DNA of 64,000 nucleotides. Origin: Apium graveolens (lineage: Eukaryota > Streptophyta > Magnoliopsida > Apiales > Apiaceae). The translations under genes were made by a program, and so were the position numbers. Position 1 is the stretch's first letter, and every line of letters begins with the position of its first letter. The stretch is taken from assembly GCF_009905375.1 (NCBI RefSeq), contig NC_133648.1, forward strand, positions 24,757,109 to 24,821,108, read 5' to 3'. Below the pieces are notes generated by a model. That model had not been told where the DNA came from. It ran no database searches and saw nothing but the letters and a program-made list of their open reading frames with translations. This document shows positions 23,324-35,182 of the stretch, piece after piece.

Positions 23324-24588
23324 TAGAGCCGGCCACACGGTCGGGCCGACCGTGCCGGGCCGAATTTCCGACGGTCCGGTTCAACAGCCAACTAATTCGT
23401 GAACGACCCGTATAACTGCACGAGTCGTGCCGTGCCGTGCCGAGTTGATAGAATATGAAGCCGTGAACGGCTCGCGAATTAAACGAATTAAACGGTTCTG
23501 GCGAGTCGGCGGTCAGGTCAGGCGAATAACCGCGAATAACTTCTGTTTACACTCTTGATTTTCTTGATTTGATTGACACAGAAGTGGCAGATAACTTCTG
23601 TTTATTTTTTTCTTTTTGATTTTTTCTTTTGTTTTGTTTTTTTAAATTTGTATAAACAAACTTTGCAAATAATTAAAAGTACAAACCCACCTTTTACTAC
23701 TCCTATTTTTATTTGATAAAATAATTAAAACAAAATTATTTTTTTAAAAACAAAGTTGTATAATAATTTACAGGTCTTGAAGCTCAAAGAATAACCGTCT
23801 AAATCAGAAAATGAAATGCACCAACTAGGCAGTTGAAAAGGAAATGAATATTTTTTTAGTTATAATAAAATTCCTATTTATAATAAAATAACATTTTTAT
23901 TGTGTTCGATTAATAACATTTTCAATTTTTAACATATTTTAATATTTCAACATTTTTATTTGATCAAAGTTTGTTATTTTTTCGAATTTGATCAACATTT
24001 GATCAAAGTTTGTATCTTCAATATAAAATTTGATCATAAATGGACATAATAAAATAGAATAACAATTTTTAGCATACATAATTATAAAAATTCGAACATA
24101 ATTTAATAGCATTTTTGCAATAATAAACTCCTGCATTTAAAAAAATAGTATTGATTTTGTATCCAAAAATTACTTAACTTTAGATAATTATCAAAAATTA
24201 ACTTTAGTAATCTTCAACCCATACAAAAGCCCATACAAATTTACAAAAATATAATTCTTGTAGTTGTCAGCAGCATCAGCAGTGAACGAGCCGATTAACC
24301 GCAGCATCAGCAGAACAGACGCGTGGCACGGACTCGCGGGCCGAGCCGGTTAACCGCGGTCCGAGCCGTGCCGGTTCGTGCCTGTGAGTTCGGGATGAAT
24401 TCAGGCGTGCCGGGCCGATCCGGTTCCGGGCCGGTTACGGTTTTCAACTTTTCTATTCGTGTTCGGTTCGCTATATTTACCGGTTCGAGCCGAATATTGA
24501 TTCGGCACGTGGCGGGGCGACTTTTACGATTTTCTGGTGAGCCGAATAGCGAACGGGCCGAGCCAAACCGCTCGTTTGTCCGGCTCTA
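23324..24588. mobile_element. Element F: non-autonomous hAT DNA transposon
   Basis: 1,265 bp with terminal inverted repeats: the left end starts TAGAGCCGGCCACACGG and the right end, read inwards, TAGAGCCGGACAAACGAG. It is flanked by an 8-bp duplication TCTCAAAG (23316-23323, 24589-24596), the hAT signature. GC-rich subterminal regions (CCGGGCC, GTGCCG repeats) enclose an AT-rich centre. No transposase ORF; an open frame near the right end (24323-24616) crosses the transposon border and has repetitive composition, so it is not a gene. It sits in D integrase. Confidence 0.9.
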
Positions 24589-24596
24589 TCTCAAAG

Positions 24597-25128
24597 TAAA
24601 TGGTATAGTTTCCTAGTGGACGCCTCCAGATTGGTATCTGAAAGGAGAAATCAAACTTTGTTAGACATAGTTCGGTCCATGATGAGCTATGCAAATCTTC
24701 CAGTATTCCTATGGGGTTATGTATTGGAAACCTCAACATATTTACTGAATAAGGTGCCTTCCAAATCTGTTCCTCAAACTCTGTATGAGATATGGAAAGA
24801 AAGGAAACCGAGTCTTAAACACGTTAAGATTTGGGGATGTCCAGCTTATGTCAAGAAAGTTGACCCAGATAAGCTGGAATCTCGATCCGTAAAATGTAGT
24901 TTTGTGGGATATCCTAAAGAGACTTTAGGGTATTACTTTTACACCGATCATCGGGTGTTTGTCTCCAGACATGCTACCTTCTTGGAAAAGGAGTTTATCC
25001 TTGAAGGAAACAGTGGGAGCAAAATTGAACTTGATGAAGTTCAAGAAGCACAAACTACTACGGATCAAGTGGAAACACCTGTTCTGACTGAACAACCTTT
25101 TGTGGAACAGCCCATTCATAGAACATGA
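24597..25128 (+). pseudogene. Element D integrase, C-terminal fragment
   Basis: After F the integrase resumes: the expected proline-rich block with the catalytic Glu region is altered (ASRLVSERRNQTLLDIVRSMM, with the Glu in SERRN), then LPVFLWGYVLETSTYLLNKVPSKS, YEIWKERKPSLKHVKIWGC and KCSFVGYPKETLGYYFY. The frame is open from about 24616 to a stop at 25126. The join across F is not clean: stops lie just after 24597. Confidence 0.83.
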
Positions 25129-25817
25129 AGAGTGTCTCGCCAACCTGAGAGGAAATATGGCCTTGTCATTGAGAATGACAATGAGTTGTCGATCATTGAT
25201 GATGACGACCCTGTGACCTATAATGAGGCTATGAGTAGTGTTGACTCAGAGAAATGGCATAGTGCCATGAAATCCAGAATGGAATCTATGTATACGGTAT
25301 ACAAAAGATAGATTATAGCAGATGGCCAGGTGGAGACCTATAAGGCCAGGCTTGTGGCAAAAGGATTCAAACAAAGGCAATGGATTGACTTTGATGAAAC
25401 CTTTTACCTGTAGCCCTGTTAAAATCAGTTCGGATTTTGCTTGCGATTGCTGCTTACTACGACTATGAGATCTGGCATATAGCCAGATGGTTTTCTTTCC
25501 AAGGGAAATGAAAACCTAGTGTGTAAGATACTGCGAACCATATGTGGTTTAAAGCAAGCTTCTCGTAGATGAAACATCCGTTTTGATGAGACAATCAAAG
25601 AGTTTGGTTTTATGAAAAACATAGATGAACCATGTGTCTACAAAAGGGTTAGTGGGAGCGTGATAACATTTCTTGTGTTGTATTGAATTAGAGTTGACAC
25701 ACATAACAACATAGCAGACCCACTCACAAAGCTACTTTATGAAAGTCACTTTGATCGTCATAAAGACTAGATGGGTATTAGATACCAGAGTGATTGGCTT
25801 TAGTACAAGTGGGAGAT
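25129..25817 (+). pseudogene. Element D reverse transcriptase remnant and 3' end
   Basis: Fragments in changing frames: [39 protein letters not shown], a piece matching the GLKQAS region, and EPCVYKRVSGSVITFLVLY. Sequence then jumps directly to the end of RNase H (ADPLTK-like, YESHFDRHKD), so YVDD and most of RNase H are deleted, near 25685. MDVKTAFLNG is also missing. A purine-rich stretch, ACAAGTGGGAGAT at about 25805-25817, is the polypurine tract before the 3' LTR. Confidence 0.82.
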
Positions 25818-27479
25818 TGAAAGGAATATGTCCTAAGTCCAATCATGTATTAGGATTTAGGAATAACTTCCTGTGTAATCTGTTTTGATTTTATTGATAT
25901 TAATAAAAGACTTGTTTTGTTTTTATTACGGGCTCTATCTATTTAAGTGTTTAAATAAGATATACCATAGTTTAGAGTAAAGATTTTTATGGATTATGAT
26001 GAGATCATAATAGTGAGACCTAAAAGATGATAACTCTAAACTTAAATAGTTCATGATCATAGGATTACTAACTGGTAATTAATAATCCGCAAAGATCGGT
26101 ACATACTATGCTTGCTTCATTATGAAGGATGTCTGTTCTCATAGACATTTGTGTGGTGACACTATAGCTAGTATGTAGGTGCTTATTATCGAATAAGTTC
26201 ACTGAACATGACTCGCACAGCTGAACAACTGATGGAGTTCACTCACGTGTCAGCAGTTGTTCACATAGTGATAGTTGTACAAGTATCCTTAGACTTGAGG
26301 TCATCATAGTCATTTTGTGTACACTGAACTATGCTTTGGTTTAGTTCTTAGTCTCCAGGGACAATTATTAGGGCTCTACTGGGTATAGGAATTTGTACAC
26401 GAAGATAGTGTATGATCAATAAAGGATCTACCCCTTCCAGTGAAGGAAGCGAATGTTCAAGGCTGATCCACTTATGCTAGTTCAGGAATCTCTGGCCAGA
26501 GTGAATGAAATTAGAAAGGAGTTTCTAATTTGCATAGAACTAAGCATAGTAATTGGTAAGCAAGTGATTAAATTAGATAGGCTTGACACGAGATCCATGC
26601 CTTATATTTAATCGGGACATTGTAGGGTAGAAGGAGTTTATTGTACGGTAACTATTCACTGAATAGGTTCTTGGTATTCTAAGCAGTGAATTCATATTAT
26701 CCGGATAGTCGCAATATGCTGATAAGTATCCCTCACGATGTAGAATAAATGTGATTAATTAATTAATCATATTTAATAAATTAGAGAATTTATATAAATA
26801 ATGATAAAATAGTTTTATTATTATTTATTTCTACTATCGGCTTAATATTGAACCTACAGGGTCACACCATAAAAAGAGAATGATTTTATGGTGGAGGAAT
26901 TAATTAATAATGGCTAATAATTATTTATTTGTGAAATAAATAATTAATTGGCAAATTTAATAATTGATTAAATGAGATTTAATTGATTATAAATTAATTA
27001 AGAAAAGTTCTTAATATTATTAATTAAGGATTTAATTTTTGGATATTAAATCAAGAGAGAGAATTATTTCTAAAGTGTTTAGAAAAAGGATTAATAATTA
27101 AAAGGTGTTTTAATTATTAATGAGAATAATAAATGGGATAATAATAATAATATTTATGGGAAAATTTCAGCTGAAAATTTTGCCTATAAATATACTATTA
27201 TAGACCCTATTTTTATTCGAACCCAAAAACCCAAAAGTTTTAGAAAACCAAATTATCTCCACCTCCTCCTCCTCCTTAACATCGTTTTCTTGGTGGATAC
27301 TGGTGGAGTGCTTCACGTTTGAGGAGCAGCTGCTAAGGATCTCCGAACGTTGCTTTTGGATCGCATATTAAAGGTTAGTAATCGATCCATACGTTTTTAC
27401 CACAATTTATATGCTTTTATTTGGATTTTATGTGTGTAAAAGTGTTTTGTCATGCCTCCGCTGCGATTAAAATCCAACA
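25818..27479 (+). repeat. 3' LTR of element D
   Basis: 1,662 bp, same length as the left LTR. It starts TGAAAGGAAT and ends ATCCAACA, followed by the target duplication TGGAC at 27480-27484. A TATA-like site, TATAAATA, lies at 27185. Confidence 0.95.
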
Positions 27480-27484
27480 TGGAC

Positions 27485-27731
27485 ATTATACAATTCTTAA
27501 GTAAGTTCATGCACAGTAGATTTGTATTCAGATACAGACATTTCTAAAGTGGTAAGTTCAGGAACCTGAGATGGTCGTGGTGATTCCTAATTTATCATTT
27601 TCCATTTTATATGCAAGCATGCTTGTATGGACATTATACAATTATTAAGTAGGTTCATGCACAATAGATTTGTATTCAGATACAGACATTTCTAAAGTGG
27701 TAAGTTCAGGAAGATGGTCGTGGTGATTCCT
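27485..27731. repeat. Tandem duplication in H gag, split by element D
   Basis: A unit of about 148 bp occurs twice. Copy one is 8824-8867 plus 27485-27588, interrupted by D. Copy two is 27589-27731 (143 bp; it lacks five bases). A few substitutions separate them. The duplication must predate the insertion of D, since D lies inside copy one only. Confidence 0.88.
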
Positions 27732-27899
27732 CTGCAGAGTCTGCCATGAGAGCCAGATTTACATGCTCTTCCTCTTCATCTGAATCAGTATCATCCCAGC
27801 TTTTTTCTTCAGCAATGTAGGCTCTCCCTTTTTCCTTTACCACATAAGCATTCAACTTCTGTTTCAGCTTCTCATTCTTCCTTTTCATATCTTCATAAG
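27485..27899 (-). pseudogene. Element H gag, middle fragment
   Basis: Continues H gag upstream of 8867. It contains an acidic block, SWDDTDSDEEEEHVNLALMA, that aligns with B gag (DEDEDVSYVNLALMAK), preceded by a basic KRKNEKLKQKLNAYVVK helix. The five-base deletion in the second duplicate shifts the frame, and both duplicates hold an in-frame TAA (27497-27499; 27645-27647) where a Gln is expected. The fragment ends at 27899, where element A begins; the N-terminus of H gag lies beyond the window. Confidence 0.8.
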
Positions 27900-28493
27900 T
27901 GTTAGGTCACACACACACTGTAGAGGGGGTGAATACAGTGTAAAGTACAATCAAATCGAACTTTAATAACTCAAGTAACAGAAAACAAACTTTATTGAAA
28001 CAATAAACTCTGTTACTGTATGGAACTGTTACCTCTCAGTGATGAACAAATATCACGAGAGCTTCTAGGGTTACAATGAATAATCTTCTCGAATATGATA
28101 ACACTTATAGTGTAAACCCTATGTCTATGTTTATATACTACACAGTTACAAGATACTCACTAATTGATATGGAATATAATTCTGCTTCCTAAAATATATC
28201 AATCAGATATCTTTTCTTCCAAGTATTCCATTCTTCATAGAATTCCTTCTTCATGCATATCTCTTCTTATATTTGTCTCGATCTTCTTTCCTTTAATCAG
28301 CTGCTGTTCTTATCTGATCGTCCTTCAGTACTTAAGTTCTGATATCCATCTTCTGATAATTATCTCCTAATAATATAAGTACTGATATCCTTAAGTCCTG
28401 ACTTCCAGTAAGTACTGATTTATCCTGTTTAAGTAAGATCTGAAAACTAAACATAAATCAAATTAGCCATGACATTATCAAATATATCTAACA
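27900..28493 (-). repeat. 3' LTR of element A
   Basis: 594 bp; on the minus strand it begins TGTTAGATATATTTG and ends GACCTAACA. Closely similar to the C LTRs (37796-38414 and 48038-48652). It holds a minus-strand TATATAAA site near 28130 and several copies of the AAGTNCTGAT motif in its right half. Confidence 0.92.
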
Positions 28494-28502
28494 ATCTCCC
28501 CC
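28494..28502 (-). other. Polypurine tract of element A
   Basis: GGGGGAGAT on the minus strand, directly before the 3' LTR. It is the plus-strand DNA primer in reverse transcription and fixes this LTR as the 3' one. Confidence 0.85.
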
Positions 28503-28697
28503 GACTTGTAAATTAGCATAATATACAAGTTTAACAGATATTTGATGATGTCAAAAACATTAAGTACAAATGCATGAGAATTAGACTAGATAACTACAAC
28601 TTACAGTCCTTAAAGCTTTACCAATCTTTAACTTCTGATAACAGCTTCAGTCTTTACAAATATCAGAATTTAATCAGTTGTAGATCTTGACTTGGCT
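28503..28697 (-). other. 3' untranslated region of element A
   Basis: Between the stop of the extra ORF and the polypurine tract. No ORF; it includes one AAGTTCTGAT-type motif near 28635. Confidence 0.5.
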
Positions 28698-29893
28698 TCA
28701 TCTTCTGATCTCTCTGATGTCAGGAGTTGTTCTGAGATAGTTCTTCAACAAACATTTCTCAGCATATCTAAGTTCATCAATCATCCTCCTTTTAGCATCT
28801 TTAAGCTCTGCAGTATCTTCACCAATTTGAAAGATTGCAGCCCTGAGATCATTAATTCTAGCTTTTCTTATATCCTGATCCAGTCTGATCAAATATGCCT
28901 TATCAGACTCAAGATTGAATTCCACGGCCCTGTAACCTAAAAAGGTAGTTATAATCTTAGCAGTGTTGGGCTTCATTTCAACTATATCACCCTTGTGATC
29001 TCTGTACTTTGAAAAATATGTGCTGTCAGACTTAACAGAATAAAGCCTTTTCTGTCTCTGAATCTGATCCTTCAAACAGTTTGCAGCACTTTCTGTTAAT
29101 TTGTCATTCACTTGAACTAAGAATAGTACATGCTCCAATTCTTCAAAATACTTCAATGGAATGGCATTTTGCCTTATATGATAAACCCTACCATCTGTCA
29201 TGAAGTACAACAAGATGTGTTCTTTCAAGTAGGTATGGTAAACCATTTGTACAGATTCCAGTTGATTCAATCTCTCAGGAGTTGCTCTAATACTTGGTTC
29301 ACTCAAGGAAGTTGGATCATTGGTAGTGTTTTGTATTCTTCTTTCATCAGCACTTCCCAATCCAGTTTTATCTCTTGCTTCCTTTCCAGTAACTACTCTT
29401 GCTTCAAAACCACTTGCAGCCGTCTTCAAAGGTTGAGTCTGTTTTGCTTTAGTGAATCCTGGTAGGAGTGTCTTTGATTTTTCTTCTGATATCAAGTTAA
29501 CTTGAGCTATGTCAGAGGTTACTTGCTTCTTCGAAATATCAGAACTTACTGTCTCTTGACTCTGAACAACATGAGCCATGTCAGAGGTTGTCTTAAAAAC
29601 TTTTCTTGAAGTCAGAGCAAGATCATCCTTTTCATAAGTGATTTCTTCATTCTCAGGAGGCACATAAACCTTGATAGGTTCACCAACTTTTTCTTTACCC
29701 TTGGATTTTGGATGTATCTGCGGTTGTGATTTAGCCAATGTTGCTTCAGTATTTGTCCTTTCTTTTATCAGAATGCCTTTGAGTTTTGGAAGTGTCTTTT
29801 TACCAGAAGCTTTAGATTTAGATGTGACTTTTTCTGATTTAAGTCTGGCTTCTTCTTCCATTAAACTCTCCAAGTCCATTCCTGGATTTTCCT
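28698..29893 (-). pseudogene. Element A extra ORF, C-terminal part
   Basis: Open from the B insertion point (29893) to the stop at 28698. It carries a basic/Ser-rich linker and a C-terminal folded-looking domain: VQMVYHTYLKEHILLYFM, ELEHVLFLVQVNDKLTESA, VEFNLESDKAYLIRLDQDIR, then the helix ending LKNYLRTTPDIREIRR. The N-terminal part is at 53934-56484. Excluding B and one copy of its TTCCT duplication, the two parts add up to exactly 1,249 codons in one frame, with one internal stop at 55576. Element C has the same domain with two stops. Confidence 0.85.
29889..29893. other. Target-site duplication of element B (left)
   Basis: TTCCT; the identical partner is at 53929-53933. Confidence 0.93.
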
Positions 29894-30921
29894 TGTTGTG
29901 AATATGTTGTGTACTTGATGATTACCTAAACAAAACATCTAAGTAGATTTACTTAGTGAAATAATGTAGCACTCGACGGATAAGAATTATAGTCCCGACG
30001 GATAACTCATTATAGTCCCGACGGATGATTAACTTATTATCCATCGAGTGAGTAGCTTATGTAATAATAAGTTTGTAGCACAGTGATGTATGCACCTTTG
30101 TATATAATCTGCAGTAGCATATAAGTCATGTTGACTTTAACTAGATATGCAGAATAGGTTGATTAATTGTACATAAGTAATGTCTTGTAATTCTGTATAA
30201 GTGAAATGAAGTCAAGTGCCAAAATAGCTACCGACGGATGATTAACAAAGCCTTCGACGGATTATCAAATGACTATCAACGGATGTTTAACATAGCAGTC
30301 GACGGATGATCAATTAAGTCATAGACGGATGATCTGAAAGTCAACGGATGATCATATAAAGAATTCAAACATCAGTTGAACCGTGAAAGCTGACACACAG
30401 TCGTCGAGTTGTATACAAACACATTATGGAAGCCCATTAACTGGGTAATAGAGGACGAAAAGCAGCAAAGATTAAGACTGTTAGATTTTATATTTGTTTA
30501 GTCTTTTTGACTTTGTAATCTTGGTATTATATAAACCAAGAGAGTAGCAAATAGAAAAAGAACTGAGATAACTTAGAGAAACTCATAAACAGAGAAATCT
30601 TTGTAAGCATAATCTTTAGCATTTCCTGTATTCTCAGTAGTTCTATTTTGTAAGCAGCTGTGAGCATTTCTACACACAAAGTCCTCTCGATATATTATAT
30701 ATATATCTTTGGTGGAATTGTTTAAATCCACCAGAAAGTTTTTAAAGACTCCTGTTTTTAATTACTTGTGTTTTGATTTATTTAAGTTTATATTCCGCAT
30801 TGTGCTAATCAAAACAAATATATCAATAATCAAGTTGAACATTTTTATTTCAAGAAAAAGGTTCAAGAATTCCATTCAACCCCTCTTCTGTAATTCTTGC
30901 TACATTGTTAAGGGACTAACA
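29894..30921 (+). repeat. 5' LTR of element B
   Basis: 1,028 bp. It contains about ten copies of the CGACGGAT motif or variants, in two clusters (29972-30057 and 30229-30355), mostly direct with one inverted ATCCATCGA near 30050. TATATAAA lies at 30528; a TA run is near 30690. It ends GACTAACA next to the primer site. Confidence 0.93.
30528..30535 (+). promoter_or_regulatory. TATA box of the element B 5' LTR
   Basis: TATATAAA preceded by TTGGTAT and followed by CCAAGAGAG; duplicated at 53534-53541 in the 3' LTR. It lies about 170 bp after the second motif cluster, so the motif repeats sit in the presumed U3 promoter region. Confidence 0.6.
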
Positions 30922-30923
30922 AT

Positions 30924-30935
30924 TGGTATCAGAGC
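30924..30935 (+). other. Primer binding site of element B (tRNA-Met)
   Basis: TGGTATCAGAGC two bases after the LTR end. Confidence 0.93.
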
Positions 30936-30982
30936 AGACTCTTAATCTACAAAGAGTTTAAAGATCAAAACAATTCAGCAAG

Positions 30983-33383
30983 ATGAACAAGAAAGATGTT
31001 GGAGTTAAGATTCCTTTTCTTGATAAAGATAATTACCATCATTGGAAGGTAAAGATGCATCTTCATATGTTTTCTCAAGATGAGGCCTATGTGGACTGCA
31101 TAGAAAGAGGCCTTCATGTTCCAATGAGAGCTGCAACATGAAATGAGCCATTTGTTCCAAAGCCAAGGCATGAATGGTCTGATCCTGACATTGAACAAGT
31201 CAGGAAAGATAAAAAGGCCATGAACATTATGTTCAATGGTGTTGATGCAGACATGTTTGATAACATCATCAACTGCAAGACTGCCAAGGAAGTTTGGGAC
31301 ACAATACAGATAATCTGTGATGGTACTGAGCAAGTAAGAGAAAATAAAATGCAGCTCCTGATTCAACAATATGAGCATTTTCATAATGAAGAAAGTGAGT
31401 CACTCACTGACATTTTTAGTAGATTTCAAAAACTACTAAATGCTCTTAAGTTGCATGGAAGAGTCTATCAGACTAAAGACTCCAATCTGAAATTTCTCAG
31501 ATCTCTTCCAAAGGAATGGAAACCAATGACAGTCTCATTGAGAAACTCACAAGATTATAAGGAGTTTACTTTCGAGAGACTGTATGGCATTCTGAAAACC
31601 TATGAGCTTGAGATAAAGCGGGATGAAAGAATGGAGAGAGGAAAGAAGAAAGGAGGATCCATTGCACTAGTTGCTGATCTGGAAAAGGAGAAAGTAAGTG
31701 AAGATGGAAGTTGTGGAATCAACTTCAAAGGTCTGTGAAAGCAAGGGTAAGGGGCTAGCTGCAGAAAGTGAAGAATCATTGAGCCAAGATGACATGGAGG
31801 ACATTGATGAGCACCTAGCATTCCTTTCAAGAAGATTTGCCAAGCTCAAGTTCAAAAAGAACTTTGGAGCAGCCAAGCCAAATAGAAACATGGTGGATAA
31901 GTCAAAATTCAAATGTTTCAAATGTGGCTTGGCAGGACATTTTGCAAATGAGTGTAGAAAGTCAGATTCCAGTAAGAAAAGGTTTGAGTCTATAGATTAC
32001 AAGCAAAAATACTTTGATCTACTCAAACAAAAGGAAAGGGCTTTTATTACACAAGATAATGACTGGGCAGCTGATGGTTTGGATGAAGATGAAGATGTCA
32101 GCTATGTCAATCTAGCCCTAATGGCCAAGTCTGATGAAACAGAGACAAGTTCCTCAAGCAATCAGGTAATCACTACAAACCTTGCACATTTATCTAAAGC
32201 TGAGTGTAATGATGCCATAAATGACATGTCTACAGAATTGTATCATTTGCGTGTTACACTTAAGTCTCTCACTAAAGAAAATGCTAAAATCAAAGAAAAC
32301 AATTTGTTTTTAAGTGAGAGGAACAATGTGCTTGAGTCTCAGTTTGTTGAGTTTGAGAAACTAAAAATTGAGTGTAAGATTGCCAAGGAGGAATTAACAG
32401 AGTCCTTGAAAAAGGAAGAAATTTTGAAGAAGCAGCTCGAGCGTGAACAAGAGGTGATTAAAGCATGGAAAACATCTAGGGATGTTCATGCTCAAATCAC
32501 CAAGGTTCAAGGAATTGAGTCTTTTTGTGATGAAGCCTGGAAAAAGAATAAGGAGAAACTAGAACCTATTTTGGTAGATGGGCTGCTGACAGATGTAGAC
32601 TCGACGGATGATGAGGACTATCCGTCGGATAATAAAAAGTGTTATTCATCGAATGATAAAAATCCTCATCTGTCGGCTGTAAGCAAACCCATTAGCAAAG
32701 CCAAATTAATCAAGCTAAATGAAAAGTATGGGTCTGTTTTCAAGAACTTTGTTTTAGGAGAGTCAAGTCAAGCTAAGAAAGGGAAAAAGGCTAATGTTGG
32801 TCACATGACTGTCAAACAGTTAAGTGACAGAATTGAGAAGATAAAGGTAAAAACAGAGACTAAAAGGAAAAATAATAGGAATGGTAAAGTAGGGATTAAC
32901 AAACACAATAACTACACACCTGATAAATATGCTCCTAGAAAAATCTGTGTCAAGTGTGGTAGTGTAAATCATTTATCTGTTAATTGCAAATCTGCCATGC
33001 CTACTCCCATGTCTGTTCAGCCTCAATTTCCTAACATGAATGCCATGCCTCCCATGCCTGTTAATGTTATGCCTACACAGAACATGAATGCACAGTTTGC
33101 TAATATGCCATTTGCACGTAATCCATATTATGCTGCATACAATATGCCTCAAATGCCATTTAGCATGCCTTACTAGAATAACATGTTTGCACCAAGCATG
33201 CCATTTCATGTTAGCCATAACATGCATGATAATTCTGTTGTATTTAGTGGTTTCAAAGGTACAATCCAATTGACTAAGGAAGAATCTGAAATTCCTAAGT
33301 CAAATGAGATAAGGCCTAAGAAACAGAAGAAGAAAGCTAACAAGGCAGGACCCAAGGAAACTTGGGTACCAAAATCAACTTGA
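30983..33383 (+). pseudogene. Element B gag
   Basis: Start ATG 30983 (MNKKDVGVKIPFLDKDNYHH). The capsid-like part holds NCKTAKEVWDTIQIICDGT and SLPKEWKPMTVSLRN. Two CCHC knuckles follow: CFKCGLAGHFANEC and CVKCGSVNHLSVNC, with an acidic block and a long coiled coil (LTKENAKIKENNLFLSERNN) between. A Met/Pro-rich region and the basic tail KETWVPKST end it at 33383. Breaks: TGA at 31139, a frameshift within about 31700-31735, and TAG at 33174. The acidic block contains ATCCGTCGG-type motif copies (32600-32690). Confidence 0.88.
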
Positions 33384-33397
33384 TTTGATTTTGATGT

Positions 33398-35182
33398 GTG
33401 CAGGGAAACAGAAAGAATCTTTGGTACTTGGATAGTGGATGTTCAAGACACATGACTGGTGATTCTACCCTGCTTACAGAGTTTAAGGATAGAGCTGGCC
33501 CAAGTATAACTTTTGGAGATGACAGCAAAGGTTATACTGTGGGATATGGCTTGATTTCAAAGGACAATGTCATCATTGAAAAGGTTGCCTTAGTGGATGG
33601 TCTCAAACACAATTTGTTGAGTATCAGCCAGCTTTATGACAAAGACAACTCAGTAACCTTCAACAAAGAAGCCTGTGTTGTGACTAACAATCAAAACAAC
33701 AAAGTGGTTCTCACTGGTGTGAGAAGAGGAAATGTGTATCTAGCTGACTTCAACTCAACTAAAGCAGAATCTATAACTTGTCTTCTCATTAAATCAAGTC
33801 AAGATGAAAGTTGGCTATGGCACAAGAAGCTATCTCATTTAAACTTTAAAACCATGAATGAGTTGGTAAAGAAATAGCTAGTAAGAGGCATTCCTCTAGT
33901 GGAGTTTACAAAGGATGGACTGTGTGATGCCTGCCAAAAAAGGAAGCAGATCAAAGCATCATTCAGGAAGAAACTTGATTCAGCAATTGAAGAGCCTCTG
34001 CAACTGCTTCACATGGATTTGTTTGGACCAATCAATGTATTGTCAATTTCAAAGAAAAATTTTTGCCTAATAATTGTAGATGATTTCTCAAAGTTTTCTT
34101 GGACATATTTCCTAAAGTCTAAAGATGAGGCTAGTGAAATCATCATCAATCACATAAGGCAAGTTAACAATCATCCTGATTTCAAAGTTAGGAGAATCAG
34201 GAGTGACAATGGAACTGAGTTCAAGAAGTATTTCATGAGAGCATTTTGTGAGGAAAATGGGATCTTGCAAGAGTTTTCAGCAGCAAGGACTCCACAACAG
34301 AATGGAGTAGTGGAAAGAAAGAATAGATCTCTTATTAAAGTTACAAGGACAATGCTTGAAGAATCAAAATTACCAACATATTTCTGGGCTGAAGCTGTAA
34401 ACACTGCATGCTACACTCAGAACATCTCTCTGATTAATCAAGCAAGATGCATGACACCTTATCGATTGTTCAAGAACAAGAAGCCAACTCTAAACTTTCT
34501 TCATGTCTTTGGTTGTAAATGCTATATTCTGAGAAATCAACCTGATCAAAATGGGAAGTTTGATGCTAAAGCAGATGAAGGAATTTTTGTTGGATATGCT
34601 GTTGGTAAAGCATATAGAGTCTACAATCTAAGAACCAACATTGTTGTTGAATCTATACATGTTGTGTTTGATGATAAAAAGATTGAAGGACTAAAAGATG
34701 GAGATTACCATGAAAGCCTCAAATTCGAAAATGTTGAGATGGTCAGTGATGAAAGTGATGATGAGTGTGATCAAGAAACAGTGTCTAAGGATAATGCAGA
34801 CAAATCTACCACCAATGAAGCACATAACTCAACATCCGTCGAGTTACATAATGCTTCATCCGTCGGAAGGCAATATGTGTTATCCGTCGGAAGACAACCT
34901 GCCTCATCCGTCGGTACTCAAAATTCACCATCCGTCGGGTTATCTAAAGGAGCAAGAAATCAAGGAAGGTCACCCATAGAAAGTACCCCTTTCTCAAATC
35001 AAAGATCCACAAACTCAGGGGGAGTTTCTAGCAATCAAAACTCAATCACACATCAAGACAACATTGAGGTCTCTTCATCTAGAGCTAATCTACCTCAACC
35101 AAGGAAATGGACAAAAGATCACCCCTTTGAACTGAGTATTGGTGATGTTTCTTCTAGAGTTCAAACCGGGAGAGCAACTTAA
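33398..35182 (+). pseudogene. Element B protease - integrase - linker
   Basis: Pol starts right after the acceptor-like GTGTGCAG|GG (boundary 33403), in a frame +2 from gag. The protease shows WYLDSGCSRHMTG. Integrase has WLWHKKLSHLNF and CDACQKRKQ (zinc module), DLFGPINV, RSDNGTEFKKYF and NGVVERKNRS (D, D, E). TAG at about 33875 interrupts between zinc module halves. The linker after integrase contains five ATCCGTCG motifs, translated as repeated SVG/SVE units (34830-34945), then RKWTKDHPFELSIGD. TAA at 35180 ends the open stretch just before RT. Confidence 0.9.

Larger units (their letters stand above)
8868..27479 (+). mobile_element. Element D (Ty1/copia, non-SIRE lineage) carrying nested E and F
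   Basis: Complete LTR element with two 1,662-bp LTRs that begin TGAAAGGAAT and end ATCCAACA, a tRNA-Met primer site, a purine tract before the right LTR and a TGGAC duplication. Without its guests it is about 8.0 kb. Gag and RT style (KLTGPNYADWLRNLRIVL; ADPLTK-like end) resembles the Tork/Angela group of copia elements; the lineage call is tentative. The interior is badly broken: nonsense codons, frameshifts, loss of the integrase zinc module, and loss of the RT YVDD region and most of RNase H. Confidence 0.93.

Noticed and set aside
24323..24616. 97-codon GC-rich ORF
   Set aside because: It spans the right end of the hAT element into D and consists of subterminal repeats; no transposase motif.
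28164..28370. 68-codon plus-strand ORF, repeated at 38065-38271
   Set aside because: It lies inside the LTRs of A and C on the strand opposite to transcription; hydrophobic by base composition only.
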